Positions 1 to 11,256 of a DNA stretch of 64,000 nucleotides are shown here, piece by piece (the first letter of the stretch is position 1; every line of letters begins with the position of its first letter). Under the pieces are notes generated by a model. The model had not been told where the DNA came from and made no database searches. It was given only the letters and a program-made list of their open reading frames with translations. Source of the stretch: Yponomeuta sedellus (lineage: Eukaryota; Arthropoda; Insecta; Lepidoptera; Yponomeutidae). The DNA lies in contig OW203738.1 of assembly GCA_934045075.1 (NCBI GenBank), forward strand, positions 9,036,868 through 9,100,867, read 5' to 3'. The position numbers were made by a program, and so were the translations under genes.

Positions 1-85
1 GAATATTGATACATACTTATACTTAATAAGTACCTATAGTTCCTCAGGTAGGCTTTTATAAATGGCAGGAACCAAGCAATTCGAT

Positions 86-142
86 ATCGATATCAACCCT
101 GTACGTCCCCACTGCTGGGGCACGGGTCTCTTCCTTGGTACT
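86..142 (-). repeat. SINE family A, 3' end fragment
   Basis: The block carries the family A terminus (ATCGATATCAACCC, then CCACTGCTGGGGCACGGGTC). It then passes at about 143 into unrelated sequence bearing a reverse tRNA B-box-like motif (GAATTGAACC, 159-168), probably part of another SINE running to about 240. Confidence 0.6.
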
Positions 143-215
143 CGTACATGCCCGCACTGGGAATTGAACCTGGGTCTCTCGATTCCGAGTTCATTATTCT
201 ACACATTGGGCTGCC

Positions 216-1359
216 GCTTTGTGCATTAATAATACTAATAACACATTATAGTAACTACCTATCACTGTACATACCCATACATACAAGAGGAGCAATCTAA
301 TCAAAGCGAGTCAATCCACAATCTCCCGAGAAAACCTCAGATTGACCTGGATACCGCCGGGCGGGGCGCGGGGCGCGGGGGGAGGTGACGAATCGATGCG
401 TTGCCATGCCAACGGCGACGTCTGCCGAGGAGTCTGCGCTCTACTGTCCTTCTCTGTCTCGCCTTGATATCATATCACATGCCTGTCGCGTCTGAAACAG
501 AGTAAGTTTTATCCACCGTCATAGAAACTTCAGCTTAGGCGCTCTTGCCTCAAGGTCGATTTTCGGCCGCAAGGGGGAGATTCTAGGAGACGTTCCCGAA
601 ACTACGGACATCTTCGTGCTCTACGTGTAGATGTATAGGAGAAAGGTGAAGTGTTCCAATTTGAAAAATGTCAAAAGAGCCGTTTGGTTTAGTTGGATTT
701 TCACCAGTATTGTTACTGCTTTTGGGTCGAAATTAGAGCGGATTTAATTAATTGTTAAATTGTTTATTGTCTGTGTGTTTCCCGCGGTTTCAGGAGAGTA
801 TCTCGGTGGGTGGATTTACAGGATATTAGGGGTTTGTTAACATCTGGCTGGTAATTTATGGGAAGTGTAAACAGAGCTCTCTTGTGTACCTACGTTTTGT
901 AATTAATTACGTGCCGTATCTGATTGTGTCGCGGCTTTGTTAGAGGGGATGAAGTTTTATTGAATTGATTGATGATTTTACTGCAAGTAGCTGCCCGACT
1001 ATGGCGGAATCTCGAGTTTGATTATCTTTAACAGGTTCCCTGTTTAATGTATAATATGTGATACTCGTGACAGTTTTTGTACCAACACTGACAAGTTGGT
1101 GAATCAAATATGAACAAAATTAATAGCCAATTTGCAGGTTCTATTTCTAGACGTAGCAAGATTAATGCATTTTCTTGTGTGAATTGTTTTCTAACGAAAA
1201 AGTAAAAAAAAAATGGACAAATATTTTTTCCTGAGACGTGTAGAGCATTTCGGAAAAAACAGGTCTCTTACGCTGTTCGGCAAATCCACTCACCATGATG
1301 GTTTCCATCGAAACCTAAGAAAAAGAATTTAAAGTAAACACTAAAAATACTGCACTAGA
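216..1359. other. Unique AT-rich DNA with a GC-rich patch at 340-620
   Basis: No open frame of note. The GC-rich patch (GGGCGGGGCGCGG near 359-380) includes an RFX X-box-like palindrome GTTGCCATGCCAAC (400-413) and a consensus splice donor GTAAGT at 502-507. This may be a promoter or 5' exon of a nearby gene, but the evidence is thin. Confidence 0.3.
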
Positions 1360-1365
1360 GTCAAA

Positions 1366-1475
1366 AACATACATACATATATAACCTCACGCCTGTATCC
1401 CAGAGGGGTAGGCAGAGATCAGGGACTGCCACCTGCCACGATCCTGACAGATCACCTTCGCTTCGTCAACGTCAT
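1366..1475 (-). mobile_element. RTE-like LINE 3' end (reverse), truncated
   Basis: On the minus strand this reads the end of a reverse-transcriptase frame (residue pattern QDRGKW, AYPSGIQA then stop) followed by GAGGTTATATATGTATG-type tail sequence. Further copies lie at 33965, 43925 and 59583. It is a 5'-truncated copy of about 110 nt. Confidence 0.55.
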
Positions 1476-2196
1476 CAAAAACAAAAAAGTTCCAAATTCA
1501 AATTATAACAAAACACAATCGATCCAAAAGGAATGACAGACAAAAAAGTCAAGCTGGCCACTCGCACTTATCCATTCTCTTTTCAAATTTTGAATATGTA
1601 TGCTGGTTATTATTACACCGTGCATAGCCAAACAGGGCGTCCCCCAACATTAATCACTCGGTAAAAAAGACAAAGCGACTTCTGAGGCACGTCATATCTT
1701 ACATCGACCTTACGGCTTCCATTAAAAAGTACGAAGCTCCTAATGTCGTGCCGGGTCTGACCGGCGTGTCACGTCAGGCCGCAGGCTAATATTTATGTAA
1801 ATTGCAGAGAATATGATTAGGCGTCACCTCCCCTACTGATAATCATATTTACTGCCTCCCCGTGGAGGCAAAGGTGGGTCGAATCGCCCCCTGCTGGCTT
1901 GATACATTCTTCAGTCGATACTCGTCGATAGCGCACGACCTTTTCAGCGTTTGAAGTGATGTGAGCGACTGAAAATGAACAAAGAGTGCCTAGGTGGGTA
2001 GAATGAGGTACCTAACGAAGTCGTCTAAAGACGACAGACGGTAAATTTTTTATTCATTTCTGTCGTTCATTTTGAAAATTTCACTCGGAATCTATCATAG
2101 AATGAGGGTCGAATATTAAATGATTTCATTCGTAAACAGATCCAATAATGTTGGATGGTTAATTCGGCATCTTTAGTTTTTTCCGAATAAAAAAAA
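1476..2196. other. Unique intergenic sequence
   Basis: No credible frame or repeat seen. A moderately GC-rich stretch at 1730-1900 has a loose inverted pair (AATATGATTAGG at 1811 and TGATAATCATATT near 1837). It could be conserved non-coding DNA, but nothing in the sequence proves it. Confidence 0.3.
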
Positions 2197-2691
2197 ACAG
2201 CCTAGTGCGAGTCAGACTCGCGCACCGAGGGTTCCGTACAAATTTATAGGGAGCTACTTAATACTTGGGATGTGCTAATAATCAGCGCTGAGCTGGATTT
2301 AGCATATTAAACCGTTTTACAATTTCAATATATTAGTAATAGTTGAGGAATCGAGACTATTTTTTATTATTTAATTACAAAATGTATTATTTCAGATTCT
2401 TGCATGTATTTGTAGAATAATACAATATTACTTGCCAAATTTTATTGTCCTCAAAGGTCGAAGGAAGTACTTTATGAACTTTATTCCCTTGAGTTTCGAA
2501 TGGTACGGTTTTTGCTTCACAAACGGCCGTGACTTTTTTGCGTTAACTTAGATGTTTGGTTTTGTCACAACTTCTTCCTATACGGTTTTAATTTTAACTT
2601 TATAGCTCGATAAATAAAGAGCCGGACAGACAATAATGTTATCTCATAAGGATTTTGCTATTCCTTTTTGCGATAAGGAACCCTAAAAAAA
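2197..2691 (+). mobile_element. Non-autonomous element with GGGTTCCGTAC subterminal repeats
   Basis: It begins with AGCCTAGTGCGAGTCAGACT and CGCACCGAGGGTTCCGTAC and ends with AAGGAACCCTAAAAAA, the inverse of the same GGTTCC motif, inserted beside A-rich DNA. A second, better-delimited copy is at 37376-37895 and a fragment is at 59296. I recall this as a common lepidopteran interspersed repeat; its class is not clear to me. Confidence 0.6.
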
Positions 2692-3759
2692 TGATATAAC
2701 TAAATTTTGCTTCCGTTAATAATAATCCCGTTTGCATAAAACGCTCAATTGAAAATATTATTGAGCAATTACTTGCCTCTCGCTCACACGATGTGGACGG
2801 CAACATCTAAAATGACAAATAGTAATTTAAACAATTTTTGCAAACTTACAAGTATAAACGTTAATTTTGACCATATTCCTACCATATGGTCAGGTAAGAA
2901 AGAAAAATGAACGAGCGCTGGGGTGAACTTTCATCCGAGTCAATCGTCTGATGTCGCCTTTAGATAGAGAAATTCGAGTTTTCGAGTAGGTACCGACATT
3001 TGTATGGTTTTCAGTCCGTTATTTCAGTAGGTAGGTATGTCGGCACGCAATAGAGAGAGCTCTTGGCTACATTCGAATACCCATTTTCCATATTCATATA
3101 ATAAGTCGCCTATTCAATCGTTGAATGATGAATATAACAAAATAGATATGAAAACTAATTTATGATGTAAACTGACTCGTACGGTAAGATAAATTATTTC
3201 CCTTTGGCTTTTAACATTAAAAAATCACTACTTTCACTTTAAATTGTCACTTTGCACTTCAATTCATTGTTATAAATTAGGTAAACTAGAGTACCTACCT
3301 ATATCTATCTACTTATTCCAAACATATAGGTACTCAAGATTTATTGATACAAATAAGTCTCCATATCAAGGCTCTATTCAATAAATGTTTTAACATTTTC
3401 GCCAATAATAGATACTATTTTACTATTATAAAACATTTTCTAAGGTTAACACGAGCAGTAGACATAATTACATACCTTATCTAAAACCACATACCTTGTA
3501 TTTGAATACTTTTTGTGTACTCACTCATTAAAATAAATAAATAGAAATTAGCTCTTAAGTGTAACTGTCAAGTTTGTAAAAAATTGTTTATAATTAGTAC
3601 CTACAACCTATCGGCTGGAAGAGCGAATTCTTTCTAATACAGGTGTAAACTTAAAAGGAAGATTCGACCCTATCATTGTTACCACTGTTACCATAAATAA
3701 ATAATTTTGAATTTTGAATTTGAATTAAAACTCCCGGATGTCATCTGGGACCACGGCAC
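2692..3759. other. Unique AT-rich intergenic DNA
   Basis: No coding frame, RNA gene or recognised repeat. It has frequent GTAGGTACCTAC-type steps, common in some moth genomes. Confidence 0.3.
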
Positions 3760-3835
3760 CTGAAAAAGTGCCGAAACGTTGGAAAATTGTAAAAAATGTA
3801 ATAAACGAGCATAAATCCGTAAAAAAACAGTTTTA
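3760..3835 (+). repeat. Interspersed repeat, GTGCCGAAACGTTGG type
   Basis: The block GTGCCGAAACGTTGGAAAAT, then TGTAATAAACGAG and ATAAATCCGTA, recurs in inverse orientation at 35737-35803. It looks like the 3' end of a retroelement; family unknown. Confidence 0.5.
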
Positions 3836-4504
3836 ATTACTTATAAAACACTCGTATAAAATATTTCAAGTATATTTTGCACGAGTTTCAGGAACTGAAT
3901 TTGGCGTGAGATTTCGTTGATATCTAACAAACAGTTACATCTGCAACTATAGGTATGCTTTTTGTTAGCAGACGAAATAACTAGACATACCACGTAGAGT
4001 GACACAAAAAAACATAATTTAAAAAGTTAACTGTTGACAATTAGACCACTAAAAAGTTTCATATTCAAAATGAGTTTCAGCACTATCTTAACCTTTTTGT
4101 CGCTGCCCCATGCCTAGTGGACGGGGAGGGGAGGAGGTCTGCCCCCCGGCGAAGCCTTCGCGACTCTTTCAGCACATGCCGTTTTATTGTCACGCAGATG
4201 GCTTGCTTGTGGACTCGACTAAGTACGTATGTGGTAGCTACAGTACCTACAGAAATAGGCTCGCTAGAACAGAGGTTAAGGCGCTCCACGCTGCCAACTA
4301 CCGCCACTAGTTATTGCACCAGAGGAAAAAAATCATATATTCTTTTTATTTATCTTAAAAGGTGCAGCTGTAAAGGTTGATGTTACACCTGAAATGTCTC
4401 GCTCGCACATCCTGAAAATTGTTGTAATAACTTGAGTTAACTTTGATCAGAAGGTTTGATAGATGATGAATTTACGGACATTTTAAAAACATTTCGAAAT
4501 TTAT

Positions 4505-4665
4505 CATGGAGTTACAGCAACACCACTCGCTAACTGTAAAGGAAAACACCGTGAGGAGACCTGAGTGACTGAGTAGGGTGGTGATTTAGCTCATACTCCC
4601 TCTCCGAGAGAAGGCCTGTGCGGTGGTGCGTTTCTTTACAGGCTGCATTATTATAAAAAGATACA
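4505..4665 (+). repeat. SINE family F, 3' part
   Basis: It contains AGCAACACCACTCGCTAACT, GGAAAACACCGTGAGGA and CTCTCCGAGAGAAGGCCTGTG, blocks shared with copies at 15770, 38655, 46368, 55476 and 63158. The tRNA-like head seen at 55476 is missing. Confidence 0.6.
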
Positions 4666-4700
4666 ATTTTTTTTGCAAACACTAAAATTTTAGGTTGTAC

Positions 4701-4769
4701 GAGCGAGATAGCATGCGAGATGCAACAGCTGCCTTAAGGCTGTGTTTTGTTGGGCATGCTGTCTCGCTC
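4701..4769 (+). repeat. Imperfect hairpin of 69 nt
   Basis: The arms GAGCGAGATAGCATGC (4701-4716) and GCATGCTGTCTCGCTC (4754-4769) pair over 16 positions with one G-T, and weaker pairing continues toward a loop near 4733-4737. Size and shape resemble a pre-miRNA foldback, but it could be a MITE remnant. Confidence 0.5.
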
Positions 4770-5205
4770 TAATAATATGTCATTTTCGGTTTGTAGATTT
4801 CACTAGTCGATTTCGGCCTTTAATGTAAACATGCATACTGTATTAGCTAAATTGAGTTATTAAGTAGTTAGTACAGTATGGACATAATGAAAATTAGTTC
4901 ACTACTAAACTTAAAGAGAATGTCAGATGCCGGTTTGCTAAGGATGATTGATGATTACAAACTTAGAGTGCTTTTCTAAGAGCTACGTTCAGATAATCGA
5001 TTCATAAGACACAGCAAGAGTTTTAGTCAGAATCCAATCCCAAATTCACCAAATTCTTACTATTATTATTTTAAAAGTAAAAAAAACTTTTATTTCCATT
5101 GTAACACAAATAAACATAACACTAAATTATGTAGAAAAACAGAAACACAAAAATATTAGTACTACCAAAAACTACTACCAAAGTAGTGCGACATAAATAG
5201 ATTAC

Positions 5206-5238
5206 ATTTTAGTGGAATGCTCTATATTCCACTAAAAT
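5206..5238. repeat. Perfect 13-bp hairpin
   Basis: Arms ATTTTAGTGGAAT and ATTCCACTAAAAT are separated by 7 nt. The same core occurs in the arms of the inverted-repeat element at 48570-48695, so it is probably a relic of that MITE family. Confidence 0.5.
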
Positions 5239-5971
5239 CTCTGTAGGTATAGGGTGTAAAACGAATAAATTTTTTTTTGTGAAACTTTATAAACAAACTA
5301 CCTTACCGCGCAAATGCTGTTTGCCATAATATTAACTAGCCTACGAACAATTCCCAGACCTAACAAATAAACACAAAAAAAATCATAAAACTCGGCGAAG
5401 CCGTTGGAGGAGTTCGATAAGCACTGTGACACGAGATTATATGTATTAGAATAAATAAGAAAATATTCCCATCTATTCGAATTGGGGCCCTGTTCGTCTC
5501 GATATGAACTGACTGACGAACTGACAGAAAGCAAAAGTTAAGCCATTTAAAAAATCAGCGGTAGCATTTTAAAAAGTAAAAGTAGCTCGACAAGCGGAAC
5601 CCCCAATTTCGGACCGATGTGGAATTTTTACACCCTGTATAACAGTTTCTCTACAATAAGCCCAGCATTCCTCAAGCAATGTAACGTAACTTTCGAACGT
5701 AGGTACATAGCTAGCTCTTATAGGTTCTGTAAGTATAATCTCAGGCCAATGGCCGTAGCAGTCAAACCAGTTCTATATCAAGAGTATCAAATGGCGTCCA
5801 CCTCTTGCATTGTTCTTGTAACGCATCGCTCAAAAGCGGCCATCTTGGTAAGCACATGTGCGCTGGACGCCTGAGACAAAGAAGCCTGTTATTTGTTGGA
5901 AAAGTAGATTCAGAGTTGGTCAATATTTAAAGGTGGTAACGCAAAAGACAATAAAATAATGAATGATAAAA

Positions 5972-6150
5972 AAATAACCTATTTAGAGGCTAAACATTCC
6001 ACCCATGCCGGGATTCGAACCCGCGACCTCTGGCTATCTGGCACGAATAGCTAGAGGTCGCGGGTTCGAATCCCGGCACAGGTGAAATTTTCAGCCTCTA
6101 AATAGGTTTTTAAAATTGTGCTTAGCACGGGTTAGTGCATTAAAAAGAAT
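5972..6150. repeat. SINE family B, head-to-head inverted copy
   Basis: An antisense tRNA-like portion (ATGCCGGGATTCGAACCCGC) is followed directly by a sense portion (GCGGGTTCGAATCCCGGCAC) and the family 3' tail TTAGCACGGGTTAGTGCATT. The result is a near-palindrome centred near 6048. The same arrangement occurs at 40485-40707. Confidence 0.75.
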
Positions 6151-6197
6151 ATAAAAAAAAAACAATAAAAAATTACTAAGTTGGCCAAAATAAAGGG

Positions 6198-6268
6198 AAT
6201 TTTCTAATCTGTTGACAGATAAGTACTCGTAACAAACAAGTACTTATCTGTGAACAGATTAGAAATTT
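6198..6268. repeat. Inverted repeat with arms of about 32 bp
   Basis: Left arm AATTTTCTAATCTGTTGACA (continuing GATAAGTACT) pairs with right arm AGTACTTATCTG (continuing TGAACAGATTAGAAATT), with few mismatches and a short AT loop. Nothing else marks it; it is a MITE-like or foldback relic. Confidence 0.6.
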
Positions 6269-6639
6269 CGTTGAGTATTTTAGACCGCAAAATGATTTGG
6301 AAAATAAAAATCAAACGAAAATAAAAATTAATAAACTAACTCTCAAGGATCGTAGGTCCAAAAACATATAATTATAATGCCGGCACAAAAACTTTACTAA
6401 ATAACTTCGTGTAGGCGTGTTTTGAGTATCCAATGATACTCATTGGCATATCGGTTTTGAGTATCATTGGCAAGGCACGCGGGATATGACGTAGACTTTT
6501 TCAGACTTCGGATTGTTCAAATTAACAAATACCCAATTTAAAAATAATGCTCTTATGCTTCCATTTACTTCCAGTTATCTGTCGGACATTAATACCTTCA
6601 CGAAGAAAGAGGTGCTACTATTGAATTCAGTGCAAAGGT

Positions 6640-7239
6640 ACTAAAGAAAATGTTTTTATTTCAATGCAACAATTTCGTAGCACTTCGCTACGCCGTAGCC
6701 CGTCGAGCTTCGTAGACGCCCTGCGGTCCCTACACTACGCCATTCTTCCTTCCCTAATTGCTTGAACTGTTCTAGATCGTTTTGGCGGGAAGCAGGCTAT
6801 CAGCTGTTGCCATGGTAACACTATCGGGCCTTGCCTGGAGCACCGGGACGACGCCCCGAGGACGAAGTCGGTGGAATTAGACGTCTTTTACAGTACTAAG
6901 ACTTTGTACAAGAGCTTTTTTTGAAAATGAGTTTTTTGAATGGTTAATAAAACTTAGATTTATACCTGAAATAAAAAAAAAAATACTTTAATTACCACAC
7001 GAAGTGAAATCTCTACGAAAACGTTATAATGAAAAAATAAATCGTATGTAAGTAGGTATAAAAATAAATTTATAACGAGACTGCGATTACCTAATTGTAC
7101 CTTCATAACTTATCAAGAAACGAATCTGAAGTAAAAGAAAGAAAGCAACAAACACTCAGCCCATATCCCACTCGCATGTCCGAGGCGATTAGTGTGCCTG
7201 CACGTTACCTAACCACCCTCTTAATTCACTAGCCGATTG
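6640..7239. other. Unique DNA with a perfect RFX X-box-like palindrome
   Basis: GTTGCCATGGTAAC at 6806-6819 fits the imperfect-palindrome consensus bound by RFX factors. The flanking 6780-6890 stretch is GC-richer than the surroundings and lies about 750 bp upstream of the candidate exon at 7565. Binding is inferred from motif only. Confidence 0.3.
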
Positions 7240-7604
7240 ACAGTAGGTGACCGGCCGCGCTCAAGACTAGCGTACATTTCGTGTCAAGACACCGGTCATC
7301 GGGCTCGTGGAAATTGCTTTTTCCCGCGGCCGCCGCACGTGGACGCAGTGTCCCGCCGGCCGCTCGCCTGATAGCTCGCCCACCTGCCCAGGCCTGGGCC
7401 GACGAGCGTTCCCGCCAACCTCCACTTGCTCACTGACCCCGCGCGCGTTCTCCCCTCAAAAAAAGAAAACCTTTTTTTTCTAAATTTTCCGGCGGCGCGA
7501 CTTCTTACCGGCCAGTGTCGTCGATAAAAATAAATTATTAACAGGACAGTCGTGTTACTTGGCCATGCGGGCGAAGGCGGTCGCCAGGCGGCTCCAGACA
7601 GGTG
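7240..7604 (+). other. GC-rich island with a candidate 5' exon
   Basis: This 360-bp stretch is strikingly GC- and CpG-rich for the window. Near its end an ATG at 7565 opens a 12-codon frame (MRAKAVARRLQT) that runs into AG/GTGAGT, a consensus donor with GT at 7602-7603. This could be the 5' UTR and first coding exon of a host gene whose other exons lie outside the window. No homology is recognised and the frame is too short to judge. The antisense open frame here is a shadow of the GC content. Confidence 0.3.
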
Positions 7605-8814
7605 AGTGACTGCCAAATATTAATTTCAAACTTGTAGTACAGTAACGACCGTATTCGAAGTTTGAACTTCGGATGCGCGGTGTAGGCAGGAGATAGGACA
7701 GTGTGATGCGCTCCAGCTGCGCTGTGATTGGTCGACACCGCCCCCGCCTGACAAGATAGCGTGGGCCATCCTACGCGCACCGCTAAAGCGTGTTGCGCTT
7801 TATGCAGTTGGGATAAGGTTGGTTTTTCTCGACAGTTGTTTCAGAGGGATGGACTTGCTAAGTGTCATTTGTCATTGGATGAGCAGGGAGGCTTTTCCTT
7901 TATTTATTTACGTTACGTTATGTGTTTTGCTACGTTACATCGAGTTTTGTTCTAAATAAGAGCGTTCACGTCACATCGACGCATATTAAAGCAAACTTAT
8001 ATTTTTAATGTATTACTTCGCAGGCATTGTTTTGATTATTGTGGTATAGTGAAATTAAATACCTACTTACTATAGGTATTTATTGATTTATCTCTGAATA
8101 ATACACCTACTGACACTTGAAACATGAATCATTCAAATATTAAATGACTAACAACTTACTTCCTACAGTTTTTACAAGATAATTATGAAGATAATTTACT
8201 TGTTTTTTTTTCTAATTTTGAGAACAATAATAGTACCTAGATAGGTACTTGTCTATGTTTCGCACCAGAAGAACTTTCTCTATCGGGAGCGAAAATCCTT
8301 TGTTTACGTATAATTACGTATAACTATGTTTTTAAATATAATAAAAGTAAATAACATCAGTTTTCCCAAATTCTTTGGATAGAAAATAAAGATTCATGAA
8401 CGTTTCTATACTCAACGAGATAAATAAATGAATGAATAACAAATACTAAGTTAACTCGGTGAACTTAAAAAACTTAAAAACTTAAATAACTTCATTTTCC
8501 GATGTTTATTATTTTTACAGTTAGTTTATATTCAAGGAAAACTTAGGTAAGTTTAATGGCAATCATGAAATTTTAAAATACTTATAGCCGTAAAATTGAT
8601 GTAGGTATATATTTGGTTTAAGACGTCCTTAGAAAGATGGTCAGAGTGAAGTGTTTTTCCCGCAGCCTTTTTCTCCACTACACTACGGCCTGAAGGCAGC
8701 GGCTTACATTTTGCGTTGTACATTGACATTCAGCAAACAGAACGTAAATTCTTTACTACGTTGAAATAAATTTACTTGAATTGAGTAGAAAAGGCAAGCT
8801 GAAGACAGGCGCTA
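7605..8814. other. Unique AT-rich DNA
   Basis: If the candidate exon is real this would be intron. No repeats recognised except AT-rich runs. Confidence 0.3.
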
Positions 8815-8884
8815 TGGCGCTCATTAGGGGAGGGCTATGTCCAGCAGTGGACTACATAATATAGCCTGAAGAAGAAGAAGAAGA
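8815..8884 (+). mobile_element. RTE-like LINE or SINE 3' end with (GAA)n tail
   Basis: ATTAGGGGAGGGCTATGTCC and AGCAGTGGAC, then GCCTGAAGAAGAAGAAG, match the ends of the copies at 20441-20682 and 21698-21940. It is truncated to about 70 nt. Confidence 0.65.
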
Positions 8885-8965
8885 GTAGAAAACATAGTTT
8901 CTCTTAAGTTTTGCGATCACCATTATTGTGATTTTTTATATTTACTTTTCTAACTTATGTAGGTA

Positions 8966-9342
8966 CTAATCGTTATCGTTATCAACCCTTGTATGTCCCC
9001 ACTGCTGGGGCACGGGTCTCTTCCTGCATCGCAGGAAGGTTAGGCCATACTCCACCACGGGGGCCAAGTCCGGGTTGGCGGAGGATTGTAAGACAGTGGC
9101 GGGCCTTACTGTCAGAAGTTATCAAGCCGCCCATAAGGCCTCTGACATGGCTTAACGACTGCCATTATATGACAGCCGGCGCCAACGGCTTAACGTGCCT
9201 TGCAAAGCACGGAAGCGCTCGGAAAAATGCCACTAGCGGTAGTCACGGGACGCTCACCCATTCCGTACCTGACCGTGCCTGTTGTTGCTTAACCAAGTGA
9301 TTGATTCCAATCACTCGGTTCGCCTAGGCCACGAGCGCTTCT
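8966..9342 (-). repeat. SINE family A, full length
   Basis: One of the most complete copies (about 375 nt). In sense orientation it begins AGAAGCGCTCGTGGCCTAGG and ends CAAGGGTTGATAACGATAAC. Open frames through it are by-products: the antisense frame of about 103 codons recurs in other full-length copies because they are close in sequence. Confidence 0.85.
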
Positions 9343-9485
9343 AATATTAGCAGGTACTAATATTATTACGTAATATTAGAAGTGAAGATATTATTGTTTT
9401 ACTTTGTTAGTCTTCTTAGCGCTCTTATTTATTGAGCAGATTGGCATCTCTCAGGACTTGGTGCGCGTAATATGGGGGCATTACC

Positions 9486-9770
9486 TCGATATCAACCCAT
9501 GTATGTCCTCACTGCTGGGGTACGGATCTCTTCCTGCATCGTAGGAAGGTTAGGCCCTACATCCACCACGGGGGCCAAGTCCGGGTTGATGGAGGATTGT
9601 AGAACAGCGGCGTGAATCACTGTCAGAAGTTATCAAGTTAGAAGCGCTCGGAAAAATGCCACTAGCGGTATGCACAGGACGGTCGACCATCTTGCACCTC
9701 AACGCCCTGTTGTTGCTTAACTCAAGTGATTGATTCCAATCACTCGATTCGACTAGGCCAGGAGCGCTTC
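9486..9770 (-). repeat. SINE family A, internally deleted
   Basis: Both ends are present but about 85 nt are missing in the middle, between the TATCAAG and AGCGCTCGG blocks near 9635. It lies immediately upstream of the LINE. Confidence 0.8.
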
Positions 9771-9899
9771 CTACTGCCTACATAAGGGCATCACGGCTCT
9801 CCCCGCCGCTTTTGTGATGTACGGACGTGTTTTTGTGTTAATTAATTATTTTACCTAATAAAGTTTTCAATACATAAATTATACAAAATATTAGGAGCG

Positions 9900-10207
9900 C
9901 ATAAGTTTGAAAGTGACTGTGAGCCACGCTAAGATAGCGGCAGCGACGAGACAGCAACAGGATAAGTGTCTCATTCATCTTCCAAGTAAGTGAATGAAAC
10001 ATCAATGATCTGTACTGTAATGAACGGCTACTATTAAGACGCTATTGGTTAGAGAAGATTTACGCAAATATTCGTGCGTAAAAGTGTGCGCCTGATTGGT
10101 CCTACGAGAAATAGAACAGTCCATTCATAGAACAGTAGACTCATACTCGTAAAACAGTCACTGCCTGCCCGCATCTGCTCGCCTGGTTACCGGCGCGTCT
10201 ATCTACT
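9900..10207 (+). promoter_or_regulatory. Presumed 5' leader of the LINE (start uncertain)
   Basis: About 300 nt more GC-rich than its surroundings lie directly upstream of the ORF1 ATG. Short related blocks occur in it, for example AGAACAGTCCATTCATAGAACAG and following ACAGT steps near 10115-10160. LINEs carry an internal promoter in this position, but no specific promoter motif could be assigned. Confidence 0.35.
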
Positions 10208-11256
10208 ATGAACCCGATGCGTACACCACCGGATGTAACGGCAATGGCCGCATCGTCCGGCAAAGAGAATGTCAGCAAAGCAGGGCCTGTACAACCACCG
10301 CTATGCCCACAATCTGGGCCTGCTTTATTACAAGATACGCCTCTTAATCATTATGGATCAGAGCCTAATATTCCTAATGCTTTATTGGATGAATCGAAAG
10401 TAGTTGTTGCTCGCAACTTAAATAAACGCCTGAGGAGAGATGTCAGCGATACTCCCGGATACTCCTACTTACATTCTCAACAGCCAAACGACCTCTTTTT
10501 ATCAATGATGACAACCCAAAATGAGAAATTGGAAAAATTAATGTCATTGACGGCGGAGATGAAAGAGCAAAATAATGAGATAAAACAGTCCATTGATGAT
10601 ATTGGTAACAATTGGTATATTGGTCCATTGGTAACTACAACGACCTTTTGCAGCGCTTTAATAAGATGGATGAGGACCGAAAAGCCGATGCACACTATAT
10701 CCAATCACTGGAAAGTAGGATTGACAACATGGAGCGGTTGAACCGTATGACATGTCTAGAAGTCAAGAACGTTCCCGAAAAACAGGGTGAAACTAGGGCG
10801 GACTTGATAGACATGCTCAAAAATGCGGGTTCAGCAATAAAAGTGAAAATCGATGAAAGCGATATAAAAAATATTTACCGCATAATGTCTCATAAATACA
10901 AAACTACCATATTTACAGAATTGACATCTACCATGAAAAAAAATGACGTTATCGCATCGGCCAAAAAATACAACAGAGAAAATAAGGAGAACAAGCTTAA
11001 TACCACTAATCTGTCAATTAAGGGGCCCTCACAACCCATATTTATCGTGGAAAGCCTCACTCCAAAATACAGAAAGTTATTCTCAATTGCCCGTGACTTT
11101 GCATCGAAACACGGGTTTGCCTACTGCTGGACGTCGCATGGCATAGTATATGTAAGAAAATCAGACGGCGCTCCGGCTTTAAAAATACACAACGAGTCAG
11201 ATATAGAAGATTTGAAGTGTAACGAAAGTACAACAGAAACTTTTAGTAAAAATTGA
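10208..11256 (+). pseudogene. LINE ORF1: coiled coil plus FP25K-like C-terminal domain, frameshifted
   Basis: ORF1 is likely the RNA-binding/chaperone protein of the retrotransposon particle. Translation starts at ATG 10208 and runs in frame to about 10600, giving a polar N-terminus and then a heptad-rich segment (around residues 98-133, with repeated EKLEKL and EMKEQ steps) that should form a coiled coil. The frame then breaks and the rest (about 10636-11256) continues in another frame. It has a further helical stretch and a C-terminal region with hallmarks such as EVKNVPE, YRIM, LTPKYRKLFSIAR and GFAYCWTSHG-IVYVRKSDG. That pattern matches the FP25K-type C-terminal domain found in many insect LINE ORF1 proteins and in baculovirus FP proteins (recalled, not searched). 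There is no CCHC zinc knuckle. The break is a 26-bp segment between 9-bp direct repeats (ATTGGTAAC at 10601 and 10627); 26 nt accounts exactly for the shift. Without it the frame would be about 340 codons. Confidence 0.75.

Noticed and set aside
8989..9300. 103-codon open frame as a gene
   Set aside because: It is the antisense of a SINE repeated many times in the window.
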